Shown: positions 54,925-64,000 of the stretch, in pieces
Layout of the letters: each line of letters opens with the position of its first letter
How positions within the stretch are numbered: position 1 is the stretch's first letter
Assembly (NCBI RefSeq): GCF_021172145.1
Contig: NZ_CP089095.1
Location: forward strand, 1,984,001-2,048,000
DNA length: 64,000 nt
From: Flavobacterium cyclinae
Lineage (GTDB): Bacteria > Bacteroidota > Bacteroidia > Flavobacteriales > Flavobacteriaceae
Reading direction: 5' to 3'
Program-made: the position numbers and the translations under genes
The notes under the pieces: generated by a model
Seen by the model: only the letters and a program-made list of their open reading frames with translations
Databases searched by the model: none
What the model was told of the DNA's origin: nothing

Positions 54925-56543
54925 TATAATTTCAATAATTTTCCTTTTGCTGAATTATTAGCAAATTCTATTTGGTAAAAGTACAAACCAGATGCCAAAC
55001 TTTCTAAATAAATTGTAGCATTTGTTGCATCAACAACATAAGAATTTACTTGTTGTCCCAAATTGTTGTATAAGAATAGTTTAGCCGAAGATGTATTGTT
55101 TGGTAAGTTAACCTGAAGTTTATCATTAACAGGATTTGGATACAAAACAACAGAAGCCATTTCATTTGAATTTAAGGAAAGAGCATTGTTTAAAGCCAAT
55201 TGAAAATCGGGAACACCATAACCTTTAAAAACAGTAGGAGTGGCATATAAATCAGCGGATTGTTTTACAAATTGAACAACTTCTGCATTGGTTAGGTTAG
55301 GTACAGCCGACCAAAAAGAAGTCACCATTCCAGCCATAATAGGACTAGAAAACGAAGTTCCGTTTGAGGTTACAATAATTCCAGACGTATTACTAACTGT
55401 AGCACTTAAACCTTTCGCACAAACATCGGGTTTAACCCTTCCGTCAAAAGAAGGTCCGATAGAACTAAAAGAAACATAATTTTCTGAAGCATCAACTGCT
55501 CCAATTGTTAAAGTATAAATTGCATCAGCCGGCGCTCCAATATGAGGTTCAGAAGTAGCTCCAGAATTTCCTGCACTAGTTACACAAATCATACCTTTTG
55601 AAAAAGCGATATCAGCCCCTCTTGAAATAAAAGCTTTTGTTCCATTCATATCAGCATATGTATAGCTGTAATTTGGATTATCATAAGCAAAATAACCTAA
55701 AGATGTATTGATAACATCGACACCCAAGCTGTCTGCAACTTCGGCTGCTTCTACCCAATACGATTCTTCAACAGGATTTTCAGAATTAATATCTTCTGTA
55801 ATAAACAAATAATAGTGTGCATCAGGTGCCGTTCCTACCAATTGATTATCTACAAATCCTCCCATACAAGACAATACATTTGTACCGTGCGAACCTCTTG
55901 AATAAATGGAAGTATTTCTATCAGGGAAATTGTAGCCTCCTAAAATTAAATTATTATCTCGTAAACGTTGAAAAGAACTTGCGGTATTAACACCCGTAAA
56001 GCCATTATCCATTACCGCAATTATTTTACCCTGACCTGTAAAATCTTGTTGGTGCAAAAAATGTCCGTTTAACATTTGAATTTGATTAGCGGAATTTCCA
56101 TAATTGAAATCCACTAATACTTCCAATTCTTTATTTACATTTTGGATTTCATTTACACGATTTGTAGGTACAGTTCTTGAATTCAAATTTCGATCGGCAA
56201 ATTCTATTCTATTAACAAATGAAAAGTTTCGAATTGCTTCTATATCTGTTTGAAGACCTCTAACATGCAAAGCATTTAACCATTTAGACTTAGCTAAAAC
56301 ATTAATTTCACTAGAAGCTACTACTTGGTCAATATAGTTTTGAGAAATAGGCACATCAGATTCGTTTAAACTAATCCCTTGACTCGTTCTTCTGTCTAAC
56401 GCTCTTTGTGATAGCATTTGCAACGGATTGCTCAAATAAAAATCAGCATCAGGTTTATCATTAAAATATACCCAAGCATCTTCCTGAGCTTGAATCCCAT
56501 ATGAAAATAAAAATATAAAAACGAAAAGTAACTTTTTATTCAT
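54924..56543 (-). CDS. Subtilisin-like serine protease with type IX sorting tail
   Basis: About 539 residues from the ATG at 56543. A TTG start at 56567 is inside a -7 box. Signal peptide 1-20 (...YGIQAQ), pro-region (about 25-145), S8 domain with Asp in IAVMDNGFTG, His in RGSHGTNVLS, the oxyanion Asn in SAGNSG and Ser in NGTSFSSPIMAG. A C-terminal Por sorting domain runs from VVLYPNPVNDK. The protease is therefore exported through the type IX system. It is cotranscribed with the flavoprotein, an unexplained pairing. Confidence 0.93.
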   Translation of the reverse strand: MNKKLLFVFIFLFSYGIQAQEDAWVYFNDKPDADFYLSNPLQMLSQRALDRRTSQGISLNESDVPISQNYIDQVVASSEINVLAKSKWLNALHVRGLQTDIEAIRNFSFVNRIEFADRNLNSRTVPTNRVNEIQNVNKELEVLVDFNYGNSANQIQMLNGHFLHQQDFTGQGKIIAVMDNGFTGVNTASSFQRLRDNNLILGGYNFPDRNTSIYSRGSHGTNVLSCMGGFVDNQLVGTAPDAHYYLFITEDINSENPVEESYWVEAAEVADSLGVDVINTSLGYFAYDNPNYSYTYADMNGTKAFISRGADIAFSKGMICVTSAGNSGATSEPHIGAPADAIYTLTIGAVDASENYVSFSSIGPSFDGRVKPDVCAKGLSATVSNTSGIIVTSNGTSFSSPIMAGMVTSFWSAVPNLTNAEVVQFVKQSADLYATPTVFKGYGVPDFQLALNNALSLNSNEMASVVLYPNPVNDKLQVNLPNNTSSAKLFLYNNLGQQVNSYVVDATNATIYLESLASGLYFYQIEFANNSAKGKLLKL

Positions 56544-56564
56544 TTGCAGCAAATGTTTGGATAC

Positions 56565-56572
56565 CAAATATA
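56565..56572 (-). promoter_or_regulatory. -7 box for the subtilisin gene
   Basis: On the minus strand this reads TATATTTG (TAnnTTTG), 21 bases upstream of the ATG at 56543. It overlaps the end of the region before the antiporter stop. Confidence 0.5.
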
Positions 56573-56585
56573 TAAAATATATTTT

Positions 56586-57521
56586 TTACTGAATCGTAAA
56601 ATATATAAATACTATGTATGAGGCTACTAGAAGAATTCCTTCTTTGAATGACAAACTATTTCGTTTTGGTAAAACAACCATTGGTAATAAAATAAAAGCA
56701 AAAGCCAACAACCAATAAATATCGAAAGACATAATTTTACTGTCTACATTTTCTATTGGTTTAATAATAGCTGTAAATCCTAAAACACTTAAAATATTGA
56801 AAATGTTAGATCCAATTATGTTTCCGATAGAAATATCGTTTTCTTTCTTTACTGCCGCAATTATTGATGAAGCTAATTCAGGGATACTAGTTCCAATTGA
56901 TACAACTGTAACAGCAATTACTCTTTTGCTAACTCCTAATCCTTCTGCTAGTTGTACAGCACCATCTACTAATAATTCAGAACCTAACCAAAGTGCGAAA
57001 CCTCCTATTGCTAATAATCCGAAAATCATAGCGTACGACATTTCGGGGTCTTTATCTTCGTTAATTTCGATTTCTATGGTTTTATTTTTTTTGATCAAAT
57101 GAATCACAAAAGCAATTAATAGTAGAACAAAAATTATTCCTTCTGTACGACTTAATTTTCCATCTAACATTAAAAAGAAAAACAACAATACTGAAGCAAT
57201 CATCTTCATTGGCCAATCGGTTGTGTAAAAATTAGTTTCGACCTGAATGGCATTAATTAATAAAACAACTCCAAGCACCAAACCAACATTCCCTATGTTT
57301 GAACCCACAACGTTACCCACAGCAATATCAGGAAAACCATCTAAAGCAGCTTTAATACTTACAATCATTTCGGGTGCAGAAGTAGCAAACGAAACTACTG
57401 TTAATCCCACAATAATTTTTGAGATATTAAATTTTAAGGATAATCCAACAGAAGATTTTAAAAGCCAATTTCCTCCTAAAACTAATAATGTTAAACCTAA
57501 AATAATGTAGATGAAATTCAT
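56586..57521 (-). CDS. Na+/Ca2+ antiporter family protein (YrbG-like)
   Basis: 311 residues, about 10 helices, with the two inverted alpha-repeats of the CaCA superfamily: SFATSAPEMIVSI near residue 47 and VSIGTSIPELASSI near 210. Each carries the acidic residue for Ca2+ binding, and GNVVGSNIGN / GNIIGSNIFN follow. It exchanges Ca2+ for Na+ or H+ across the inner membrane. The first repeat has Ala where Gly is usual (ATSAPE). Confidence 0.9.
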   Translation of the reverse strand: MNFIYIILGLTLLVLGGNWLLKSSVGLSLKFNISKIIVGLTVVSFATSAPEMIVSIKAALDGFPDIAVGNVVGSNIGNVGLVLGVVLLINAIQVETNFYTTDWPMKMIASVLLFFFLMLDGKLSRTEGIIFVLLLIAFVIHLIKKNKTIEIEINEDKDPEMSYAMIFGLLAIGGFALWLGSELLVDGAVQLAEGLGVSKRVIAVTVVSIGTSIPELASSIIAAVKKENDISIGNIIGSNIFNILSVLGFTAIIKPIENVDSKIMSFDIYWLLAFAFILLPMVVLPKRNSLSFKEGILLVASYIVFIYFTIQ

Positions 57522-57549
57522 AAAATTGTATTTCTGATAATTTAATTGA

Positions 57550-58098
57550 TTATTTATTTTTTAAATTAATAACTGAATTATAAATAACCAATGATAATAT
57601 TGCTATAAAAATGCCTTGAATAAAAAATTTTCCAATTTCGTATAAATACATAAAATTGCTATTGGACCAACCAGACGGAGCATGTTCTCTATGAAAATTA
57701 GATACAATAATAACATACATTTCAAAATAAAATCCAATCTTAATAGAAAACGCAACAATTAATACATACCAAAATTTAACCCTTAATTTCTTTGAAAGTA
57801 ATGTAAAAGGAAAAATAGTTGCACAAAAAAGCATTAACCAATAAGACCACCAATATGGACCTGTAGCTCTATTATAAATTGCAACATTATCAGCGTTGAT
57901 AATAATTTCAATTATAAAACGAATCAAAATAATAAAACTGTAGCAAATTACTGTCCAACTAACAATATTCAATACTTTTTTAGAATTGTATTTTTCTTTG
58001 AAAATTGTGTTGGTAATCCATAATGATAAAATCAATGGAATTAAACACAGCATAATATTGGTATCAATACTATTGATAATTGTATCTAACAAATCCAT
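57550..58098 (-). CDS. Half-length NrfD/ActC-like membrane protein
   Basis: 182 residues with about five membrane helices (roughly 15-33, 45-67, 82-102, 108-131, 155-177). The core RATGPYWWSYWLMLF, then SKKLRVKFW, FEMYVIIVSNFHREHAPSGW, closely resembles the C-terminal half of NrfD-type quinol-binding subunits such as ActC of alternative complex III (compare RFVIIV-SLHRDFLPSSW). Those are about 400-500 residues, so this is a stand-alone half. It begins 2 bases after the mnmA stop and is probably cotranscribed. No partner subunits are nearby. Function unknown. Confidence 0.65.
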   Translation of the reverse strand: MDLLDTIINSIDTNIMLCLIPLILSLWITNTIFKEKYNSKKVLNIVSWTVICYSFIILIRFIIEIIINADNVAIYNRATGPYWWSYWLMLFCATIFPFTLLSKKLRVKFWYVLIVAFSIKIGFYFEMYVIIVSNFHREHAPSGWSNSNFMYLYEIGKFFIQGIFIAILSLVIYNSVINLKNK

Positions 58099-58100
58099 TA

Positions 58101-59288
58101 TTAAGCAATTACACCACTTCCCAAAATCTCTTCACCTTGATGCCAAGCTACAAATTGCCCTTCTGTTATAGCAGATTGTGGATTTTCGAAAACTACATAC
58201 ATTCCCTCTTTAAATTGATGTAAAGTTGCATTTTGTAGAGGTTGACGATAACGAATTCTTGCCATCACTTCCATTTTATCACCTTCTTGTAAAGCCAAAT
58301 CTTCTCTTATCCAATGAATTTCATCGTTTGCAATAAACAAGGCTTTTTTAAATAAACCTGGGTGTTGATTTCCTTGACCTGTGTAAACAATATTTTTTTC
58401 AACATCGGTTTCAATGATGAATAATGGCTCTTTTGTTCCTCCCACATTCAGCCCTTTACGTTGTCCTTTAGTAAAATAATGAGCACCTTGGTGTTTTCCA
58501 ACAACTTTACCCGGAACTTTCAAATAGTTAATTCGTCTTGATTCGTAAGCAAAAGCTTCTTCTTCCGAATTAAATTGAGGTTTTTCTTGATTATATATAG
58601 CTGCTTCTGCAGGAATTTCTACAATAATTCCTTCTTTAGGTTGTAATTTTTGTTGCAAAAATTCGGGTAAACGCACTTTTCCGATGAAACAAAGTCCTTG
58701 CGAGTCTTTCTTTTCAGCTGTAATTAAATCTAATCTTGCTGCAATTTCACGAACTTCAGGTTTTGTCAATTCACCTATTGGGAATAAAGCTTTCGAAAGT
58801 TGGTCTTGCGATAATTGACACAAAAAATACGATTGGTCTTTATTTCCATCTTTACCTGCTAACAATTGGTAAATTTCTTTTCCCTCTTTTTCAATAGTTC
58901 CTTTTCTACAATAGTGTCCTGTAGCCACATAGTCTGCACCTAGTGACATGGCTATTTTCATAAAAACATCGAATTTGATTTCACGGTTACACAATACGTC
59001 AGGATTTGGAGTTCTACCTTTTTCGTATTCGTTAAACATATAATCAACGATTTTCTCTTTGTATTGTTCCGATAAATCAACTGTTTGAAATGGAATTCCC
59101 AGTTTTTCGGCTACTAATAAAGCATCATTGCTATCTTCTAACCACGGACATTCATTAGAAATTGTTACCGAATCATCATGCCAATTCTTCATGAATAATC
59201 CAATAACTTCATATCCTTGTTCTTTTAATAAATAAGCGGCAACACTCGAGTCTACACCACCCGAAAGTCCTACTACTACTCTTTTCAT
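58101..59288 (-). CDS. mnmA: tRNA-specific 2-thiouridylase
   Basis: Adds sulphur to U34 of Lys, Glu and Gln tRNAs. 395 residues. PP-loop [12 protein letters not shown] (8-19), the catalytic Cys in [10 protein letters not shown] and the second Cys in QGLCFIGKV, and the RNA-binding [14 protein letters not shown]. It abuts the MORN-repeat gene upstream with no intervening base, and the NrfD-like gene downstream by 2 bases, forming a tight three-gene unit. Confidence 0.96.
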   Translation of the reverse strand: MKRVVVGLSGGVDSSVAAYLLKEQGYEVIGLFMKNWHDDSVTISNECPWLEDSNDALLVAEKLGIPFQTVDLSEQYKEKIVDYMFNEYEKGRTPNPDVLCNREIKFDVFMKIAMSLGADYVATGHYCRKGTIEKEGKEIYQLLAGKDGNKDQSYFLCQLSQDQLSKALFPIGELTKPEVREIAARLDLITAEKKDSQGLCFIGKVRLPEFLQQKLQPKEGIIVEIPAEAAIYNQEKPQFNSEEEAFAYESRRINYLKVPGKVVGKHQGAHYFTKGQRKGLNVGGTKEPLFIIETDVEKNIVYTGQGNQHPGLFKKALFIANDEIHWIREDLALQEGDKMEVMARIRYRQPLQNATLHQFKEGMYVVFENPQSAITEGQFVAWHQGEEILGSGVIA

Positions 59289-60053
59289 TTATTCCTGTCC
59301 TCCTTTTTCTTTTTTTAAATCTTCAAGTGTTTTTGAAACTTCTTCAGTATTTCTTTGTTCGTATTTTATCAATTCTTGACTAAACTTTGCTGCTTTTACT
59401 TGTTTGATAACCTTATTATTTTCATAAAATTTCCAAATTCCAACTCGTTTTCCGTTCACATAATTACCCTCATACCTTTTATTACCTAAACCATCATAAT
59501 AATACGCTGGTCCATCATAAACATTATTTTTATAAATGTGAGAATCAATTAATTCACCTTTTTCTGAGTACGTTTTTGAAGCACCTTCTTTTACACCTAA
59601 TTTATAATTAGTTTCTTCGGCAACCGTTCCGTCTTTATAAAAAACCTTTCGAATTCCATCCAATTTACCGTTTTTATAAAACTCTAAAGACATTAATTGA
59701 GTGGATTCAAAATGATAATATTTCCATTCTCCTTCAGGAAGTTTATTTACTAATTTCCCTTCACTTACTTTATTTCCTTTTTGGTTATAAAAAATAGCAT
59801 AACAAGAACCATCTCCTTTAGTAAAATCGCGAGTTGCAATTACTGTTCCTGCTTTAGTATCATCAAAATATTTAAATATACCGGTTTCTTTTCCGTGATT
59901 AAAAGTACCTTCATATCGAATTCGATTGGATTCTTTATGCGTTCCTCTCCACAAACCATGACGATTTCCTTTATCATCTACTTGATTAATTTTATCTTGT
60001 GCATTTGCTAAAAAAGCACCAAAAAATAAAATCAACATAACTATTTTTTTCAT
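59289..60053 (-). CDS. Secreted MORN-repeat protein
   Basis: 254 residues with a signal peptide (about 1-18). About six MORN-type repeats: GRHGLWRGTH near the start, YEGTFNHGKETGIFKYF, LPEGEWKYYHFES, KLDGIRKVFYKDGT, YDGPAYYYDGLGN and YEGNYVNGKRVGIWKFYEN. These are related to the YwqK-type repeat proteins. Likely a periplasmic or surface scaffold. It ends in a Glu/Lys-rich helix. First gene of the MORN-mnmA-NrfD-like unit. Confidence 0.88.
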   Translation of the reverse strand: MKKIVMLILFFGAFLANAQDKINQVDDKGNRHGLWRGTHKESNRIRYEGTFNHGKETGIFKYFDDTKAGTVIATRDFTKGDGSCYAIFYNQKGNKVSEGKLVNKLPEGEWKYYHFESTQLMSLEFYKNGKLDGIRKVFYKDGTVAEETNYKLGVKEGASKTYSEKGELIDSHIYKNNVYDGPAYYYDGLGNKRYEGNYVNGKRVGIWKFYENNKVIKQVKAAKFSQELIKYEQRNTEEVSKTLEDLKKEKGGQE

Positions 60054-60208
60054 ATTTTTTTATATTGTTTAATTGATATCCTTTCAATTAACTTAATTTA
60101 TTCTACTGTTTCAAAAATCAATCCATTTATTGATTAAACAAAAAATAAATATGAGTTAAATTTCTTTAATAAGTACTAAGACCATTTTTTTTATTGTTTA
60201 ATCTTTTT

Positions 60209-60216
60209 TAATTTTG
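60209..60216 (+). promoter_or_regulatory. -7 box for the fasciclin gene
   Basis: TAATTTTG (TAnnTTTG), 24 bases before the ATG at 60241. The rest of this 187-base gap is AT-rich with no gene seen. Confidence 0.45.
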
Positions 60217-60240
60217 GTTAAACAAAAAAAATAAATATCT

Positions 60241-61170
60241 ATGAAAAACATTGCAAAATTAATCAAATTAACATTATTATCACTAAGTTCAATAATAATG
60301 TTTTCATGCTCAGATGATGATACTTTACCTAAAAACAATTCAATTACAGGAATTGCATCTGAAAACTTAAACTTAACAATACTTGTTGAAGCTTTAAATC
60401 GAACAAATTTGGCAGAGACACTTGATCAAGCTGGTTCATATACAGTATTTGCACCTACTAATGGTGCATTTATGAATTTTTTAGATGAAAATGGTTTTAA
60501 TTCTTTAGATGATGTGCCAGTATCGACTTTAACACAAATTTTACTAAATCACGTTGTTTTAGGAACGAATACATCAAATAATCTTTCAACTGGTTATGTA
60601 AAGACATTAGCAATTGGAAGTGCTTCTCCTTCTAATAACTTAAGTATGTTTATCAATACAGAATCTGGCGTAAGACTAAATGGTGTTTCTAACGTAATTA
60701 CAGCAAATTTAATTGCAAATAATGGTGTAATTCATGTTGTTGATGCTGTTATTGGCTTGCCTACAATTGTAACACATGCAACGGCTAACCCTAATTTCAG
60801 TACATTAGCTACTTTATTAACTCAGCAACAATTAGTAGAAACCTTAAATGGGACTACTAGTTCTCCATTTACTGTTTTTGCTCCTTTGAATAGTGCATTT
60901 GATACTGCTACATTAAATTTATATAGTGGATTAACCTCAACACAAAAAACAGCTGTATTAACTTATCATGTAGTACCAGGTGCTAATGTTTTATCTAACG
61001 CAATTCCTTCAGGGCCAATAACAACTTTTGAATCAGGAACATTTTCAATCACTGGAACAGTTATAACAGATGAACAAAGTAGAAGTACAAATATCATAGC
61101 TACTGATGTACAAGCTTCAAATGGTGTAATTCATGCCATTAACAAAGTATTACTTCCAAACTTAAATTAA
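60241..61170 (+). CDS. Fasciclin (FAS1) domain lipoprotein
   Basis: 309 residues. Lipoprotein signal with lipobox MFSC. Two FAS1 domains in tandem (about 40-175 and 175-309), each with TVFAPTNGAF or TVFAPLNSAF, a L-x-x-H-V/HVV strand (LLNHVV, TYHVV) and a closing NGVIHVVDAVIG or NGVIHAINKVLLP. FAS1 proteins act in cell-surface adhesion. Monocistronic, ending in a bidirectional terminator. Confidence 0.92.
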   Translation: MKNIAKLIKLTLLSLSSIIMFSCSDDDTLPKNNSITGIASENLNLTILVEALNRTNLAETLDQAGSYTVFAPTNGAFMNFLDENGFNSLDDVPVSTLTQILLNHVVLGTNTSNNLSTGYVKTLAIGSASPSNNLSMFINTESGVRLNGVSNVITANLIANNGVIHVVDAVIGLPTIVTHATANPNFSTLATLLTQQQLVETLNGTTSSPFTVFAPLNSAFDTATLNLYSGLTSTQKTAVLTYHVVPGANVLSNAIPSGPITTFESGTFSITGTVITDEQSRSTNIIATDVQASNGVIHAINKVLLPNLN

Positions 61171-61200
61171 TTCGTTTCTATAAATAAAATTGCTATGAAT

Positions 61201-61229
61201 AAAAACGCTTTCTTTAGGAAAGCGTTTTT
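61201..61229. terminator. Bidirectional terminator between the fasciclin gene and proC
   Basis: AAAAACGCTTTC - TTTAG - GAAAGCGTTTTT between A and T runs. Confidence 0.88.
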
Positions 61230-61230
61230 T

Positions 61231-62031
61231 TTATGTCCCTAATTCAATTGCTCTTAAATTTGCGGCTTCTATAGCATCTATAACAATTTGTTGAAGTTTA
61301 TTTTGATTAAAAACAGACAAAGCTGCTTCTGTAGTTCCTCCTTTAGAAGCCACTCTTTGAATCCATGCTTCATTTGATAACTTACTTCTATTTTGTAATT
61401 GAACTGATCCTGAAAATGTTTGGCTCACCAAAAACTCAGCTTCTGAAGCAGTAAAACCTAATTTAATAGCTGATTCAATAATAGCTTGCATGAAATAAAA
61501 AACATAAGCAGGACCACTACCAGAAACGGCTGTGGCTGCGTTTAGCATTTCTTCTTTTTCAATATAAATCGATTTTCCGGTAGTGTTAATTAAATTCTGT
61601 ACAATGAAAAGTTCTTTTCTATCCACAGCACTAGAAGCACAAAAAACAGTCATTCCTTGTCCTATTTGGGTGGGAATGTTTGGCATAGAACGAACAATTT
61701 TTGTAACTCCTAATTCCTTTTGCATCGCTTCAATAGAAATTCCAGCCATAACTGATAAAACAACATGATCTGGATGTAAGAACGCTTTAATCTCAAATGC
61801 TAATTGCTTGAAATCTTGTGGCTTTACCGCTAAAATTAAAATATCTGATTCGAAGATCTTAGGATTTGGTTGGGTATAAAAGTTAACCAATTCAATTCCG
61901 TAAGAATCTTTTTCTGCTACGGCAATTTTATTTAAAATTAAAATATCTGAAGCTCCAACAAAGCCTGAACTCATAAAACTATTGGCATAGGTTTGCCCCA
62001 TATTACCAAATCCGATAATTGCTATTTTCAT
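61231..62031 (-). CDS. proC: Pyrroline-5-carboxylate reductase
   Basis: Last step of proline synthesis. About 266 residues from the ATG at 62031 (MKIAIIGFGNMGQTYANSF). An in-frame extension to 62088 runs through a terminator and is rejected. NADPH loop GFGNMG, the AVKPQ cofactor strand, VVRSMPNIPTQIGQG, and the substrate-binding AVSGSGPAYVF and SKGGTTEAAL. It follows yidC on the same strand past a terminator. Confidence 0.94.
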   Translation of the reverse strand: MKIAIIGFGNMGQTYANSFMSSGFVGASDILILNKIAVAEKDSYGIELVNFYTQPNPKIFESDILILAVKPQDFKQLAFEIKAFLHPDHVVLSVMAGISIEAMQKELGVTKIVRSMPNIPTQIGQGMTVFCASSAVDRKELFIVQNLINTTGKSIYIEKEEMLNAATAVSGSGPAYVFYFMQAIIESAIKLGFTASEAEFLVSQTFSGSVQLQNRSKLSNEAWIQRVASKGGTTEAALSVFNQNKLQQIVIDAIEAANLRAIELGT

Positions 62032-62044
62032 TACTATTTTAAAA

Positions 62045-62076
62045 AAGAAACCCTGCCTTTTGCAGACAGGGTTTTT
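62045..62076 (-). terminator. Terminator after yidC
   Basis: AAACCCTG...CAGGGTTT with partial inner pairing. On the minus strand a T run follows. It supports the shorter proC start. Confidence 0.8.
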
Positions 62077-62087
62077 AAGAGTATACA

Positions 62088-63977
62088 TTATTTTTTCTTT
62101 TGTTGCGCAGCTTTTTGAGCTTCTGCTTGCTCCATCATTTCGCGCATTTTTCTTTGGAATTTACTTTCCTTTTTCTCTTTTGTTTTATTCTCCTGAATTT
62201 GAGCGTGAATTTTTTTCTCGTCTACAATATATTTCTTAATTACTAACATAATTCCGATAGTAATTAAGTTGGAAATAAAGTAATACAAACTCATACCAGA
62301 TGCAAAGTTATTAAAGAAAAACAACATCATAATTGGCGAGATATAAATCATAATTTTCATGATTTTACCCATATCTGGCATACCTTCTTGTGGAGGTGTA
62401 CTCATCGCTTGGTCACCCGTTGTCATTTTCATATAGAAGAAAATAGCAATAGAAGCCAAAATTGGGAATAAACTCACGTGATTTCCATAAAACGGAATAT
62501 AAAATGGTAACTGAATAATATTGTCATATGAAGACAAGTCATCTGCCCATAAAAATGATTTTTGTCTTAAATCAAATACAGATGGAAAAAAATAGATTAA
62601 GGCATATAAAACAGGCATTTGTAATAAAGCAGGTAAACAACCCGCCATTGGATTTACTCCAGCTTTAGAATACAATTTCATTGTTTCTTGCTGTTTCTTC
62701 ATCGGATTATCTTTGAATTTTTCATTCAATTCGGCAATTTCAGGACGTAAAACCTTCATTTTTGCTTGAGATAAAAATGATTTATATGTTACAGGTGATA
62801 AAATTAATTTAACCAAGATTGTTAGCAAAATAATTGAAATACCATAACCAAATCCAATTGAAGAAATTAGTCCGAAAACAGGAATAAATATATAACGATT
62901 CAACCATCCAAAAATTCCCCATCCTAAAGGTAATATTTCATCTAAGTTACGATCATAACTATTTAAAACTTCATATTTTGTAGGGCCATAATACCAATTC
63001 ATATTATAATTTAAAGCACCATTTTTAAATTCTAAAGGAACCTGAGCTAAAAATTTTTTAGTATAAATTGTATCTGTTTTCTCATCTTTAACTAAGTTTT
63101 CAGATTTGAATTTAGCCGTTTTAAAGTTCGTATCTGTTAATAAAATAGACGCGAACAAATGTTGATGAAACGCAATATAAGAAACATCATTAACAGTATC
63201 TTCATCTTCGGTACCAACACTTAAAGAATTATCTTTTCCGCCTTCATACTCAAAGTGAATATCTGTGTAGCGGTTTTCATACATAACACTTTTTTCGTTT
63301 CTGTAGGTTTTTAATTGCCATTCTAAATCTAATGGTTTTGCAGTATTTACCACTTTTTCTAACCCTTGAGAACGGATTGCAAAATCTAACATATATTCGT
63401 TAGGTTTCAATACATATCGATATTCTAAAAACTGATCCGGACCCGCTTTTAATTGTAACGTTAAAACTTGATTTTTACCTTCAATTGTTAACTTAGGTTC
63501 AAAATACATGTCTTTTGTATGCAACGTTCTGTTATCGGTTGTATTTAAAGCGATGTCTAAAGAAGCATTATTATCTTTAATAATTTGAACCGCCTTTTTT
63601 GAATTTTTCTCAAATTGATCAAATCCTAAAACCGTTGCATCCACTATATATCCTCCTTTATTTGAAATTTTAAGCGATAAAACTTCGTTTTTAATTTCAG
63701 TTACAGCATCAGTTGCTGATGGAAGTGTTGCAGAATAGCCAAACGAACCTAATTGGGCTTGGGCTTGAGCAGTTTTTAAAGAATCTGCTTCAGGAGTTGA
63801 AGCAACAGTTGAAGTTACGGTTTTAACTTCTTTTGCTTGCTTTTCAACTTGCTCTTTTTTCTCTTTTTCCTTTAATTCCTCTGGTGTTGGAGCATTTGAC
63901 CAAAGCATCCAAATTAAAATTCCAGAAATTAATACAAATCCAATAATCGAATTAAGGTCTAATTTTTTTTCTTCCAT
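62088..63977 (-). CDS. yidC: Membrane protein insertase YidC
   Basis: 629 residues, typical for Bacteroidetes. N-terminal helix (about 9-25), a linker with Ala/Glu/Lys, and a large periplasmic beta domain (about 80-345). The conserved 60 kDa inner-membrane core follows (about 370-600: ISIILLTILVKLILSPVTYKSFLSQAKMKVL..., MAGCLPALLQMPVLYALIYFFPS), with a basic C-terminal tail that contacts the ribosome. It inserts membrane proteins with or without Sec. The start lies 23 bases from the window edge, so any upstream partner is outside. Confidence 0.97.
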   Translation of the reverse strand: MEEKKLDLNSIIGFVLISGILIWMLWSNAPTPEELKEKEKKEQVEKQAKEVKTVTSTVASTPEADSLKTAQAQAQLGSFGYSATLPSATDAVTEIKNEVLSLKISNKGGYIVDATVLGFDQFEKNSKKAVQIIKDNNASLDIALNTTDNRTLHTKDMYFEPKLTIEGKNQVLTLQLKAGPDQFLEYRYVLKPNEYMLDFAIRSQGLEKVVNTAKPLDLEWQLKTYRNEKSVMYENRYTDIHFEYEGGKDNSLSVGTEDEDTVNDVSYIAFHQHLFASILLTDTNFKTAKFKSENLVKDEKTDTIYTKKFLAQVPLEFKNGALNYNMNWYYGPTKYEVLNSYDRNLDEILPLGWGIFGWLNRYIFIPVFGLISSIGFGYGISIILLTILVKLILSPVTYKSFLSQAKMKVLRPEIAELNEKFKDNPMKKQQETMKLYSKAGVNPMAGCLPALLQMPVLYALIYFFPSVFDLRQKSFLWADDLSSYDNIIQLPFYIPFYGNHVSLFPILASIAIFFYMKMTTGDQAMSTPPQEGMPDMGKIMKIMIYISPIMMLFFFNNFASGMSLYYFISNLITIGIMLVIKKYIVDEKKIHAQIQENKTKEKKESKFQRKMREMMEQAEAQKAAQQKKK

Positions 63978-64000
63978 CTACTATTAGTGTTCAGTGTTCA

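Noticed and set aside
60054..60240. Small gene in the 187-base gap between the MORN and fasciclin genes
   Set aside because: It is AT-rich with stops in all frames, and only a -7 box before the fasciclin gene is recognisable.
62032..62088. N-terminal extension of proC
   Set aside because: It runs through the yidC terminator and precedes the canonical MKIAIIGFGNMG start.
1..64000. CRISPR array, insertion sequence, prophage, integron or defence island
   Set aside because: I saw no regular repeat-spacer pattern, no transposase, integrase or phage gene, and no defence-system signature. All genes are consistent with core or envelope functions.

Overview
The window is a gene-dense stretch of chromosome from a member of the Flavobacteriia, most likely Flavobacterium or a close relative. 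The DNA is AT-rich. Promoters match the Bacteroidetes pattern (TTG, about 19 bases, TAnnTTTG), most genes lack a Shine-Dalgarno sequence, and two secreted proteins carry type IX secretion (Por) sorting tails. Other lineage markers are the fused E1 alpha/beta 2-oxoacid dehydrogenase and a PafA-type alkaline phosphatase. I see no tRNA, rRNA, CRISPR array, insertion sequence, prophage or plasmid function. No stretch over 300 bases lacks a gene.

Layout. 1-6.9 kb (minus strand): a LOG-family nucleotide-binding protein, uvrA, a CBS-domain ClC protein, an AlkD-like DNA glycosylase and an ACP-phosphodiesterase-like protein. 7-16 kb: glmM, a secreted endonuclease I with a type IX tail, a large degenerate M1-like protein with a probable outer-membrane barrel, and the fused E1 enzyme. 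16.0-22.9 kb: a complete tryptophan operon, trpE-G-D-C-F-B-A. It is preceded by an 18-codon leader peptide with three consecutive Trp codons and a strong intrinsic terminator, which is a transcription attenuator. Two palindromic intergenic repeats and one separate hairpin lie between genes of this operon. 23-36.7 kb: an NfeD/flotillin pair, two M28-type peptidases, glyA, fumarylacetoacetase, clpB, an MFS carrier and a run of small genes (DUF4199, GNAT, aldose-epimerase-like).

36.7-49.6 kb: a BatA-like VWA membrane protein behind fabG, a di-haem cytochrome c peroxidase, the rpsF-rpsR-rplI ribosomal cluster, a LytTR response regulator, priA, a chalcone-isomerase-fold protein, a YihY-type membrane protein, nadC and sucC. 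49.8-64 kb: lysA followed by a cloverleaf-like palindromic repeat, a PafA-type phosphatase with a small lipoprotein, a nitronate-monooxygenase-like flavoprotein beside a subtilisin with a type IX tail, a Na/Ca antiporter, a half-length NrfD/ActC-like membrane protein, mnmA, a MORN protein, a fasciclin lipoprotein, proC and yidC.

Most of the window is housekeeping metabolism, translation and cell-envelope function, and I find no convincing new multigene system. The points most worth a second look are the Trp-codon attenuator, the palindromic repeats in the trp operon and after lysA, the half-size NrfD-like protein, and two peptidase-family proteins whose metal-binding residues are altered or lost.
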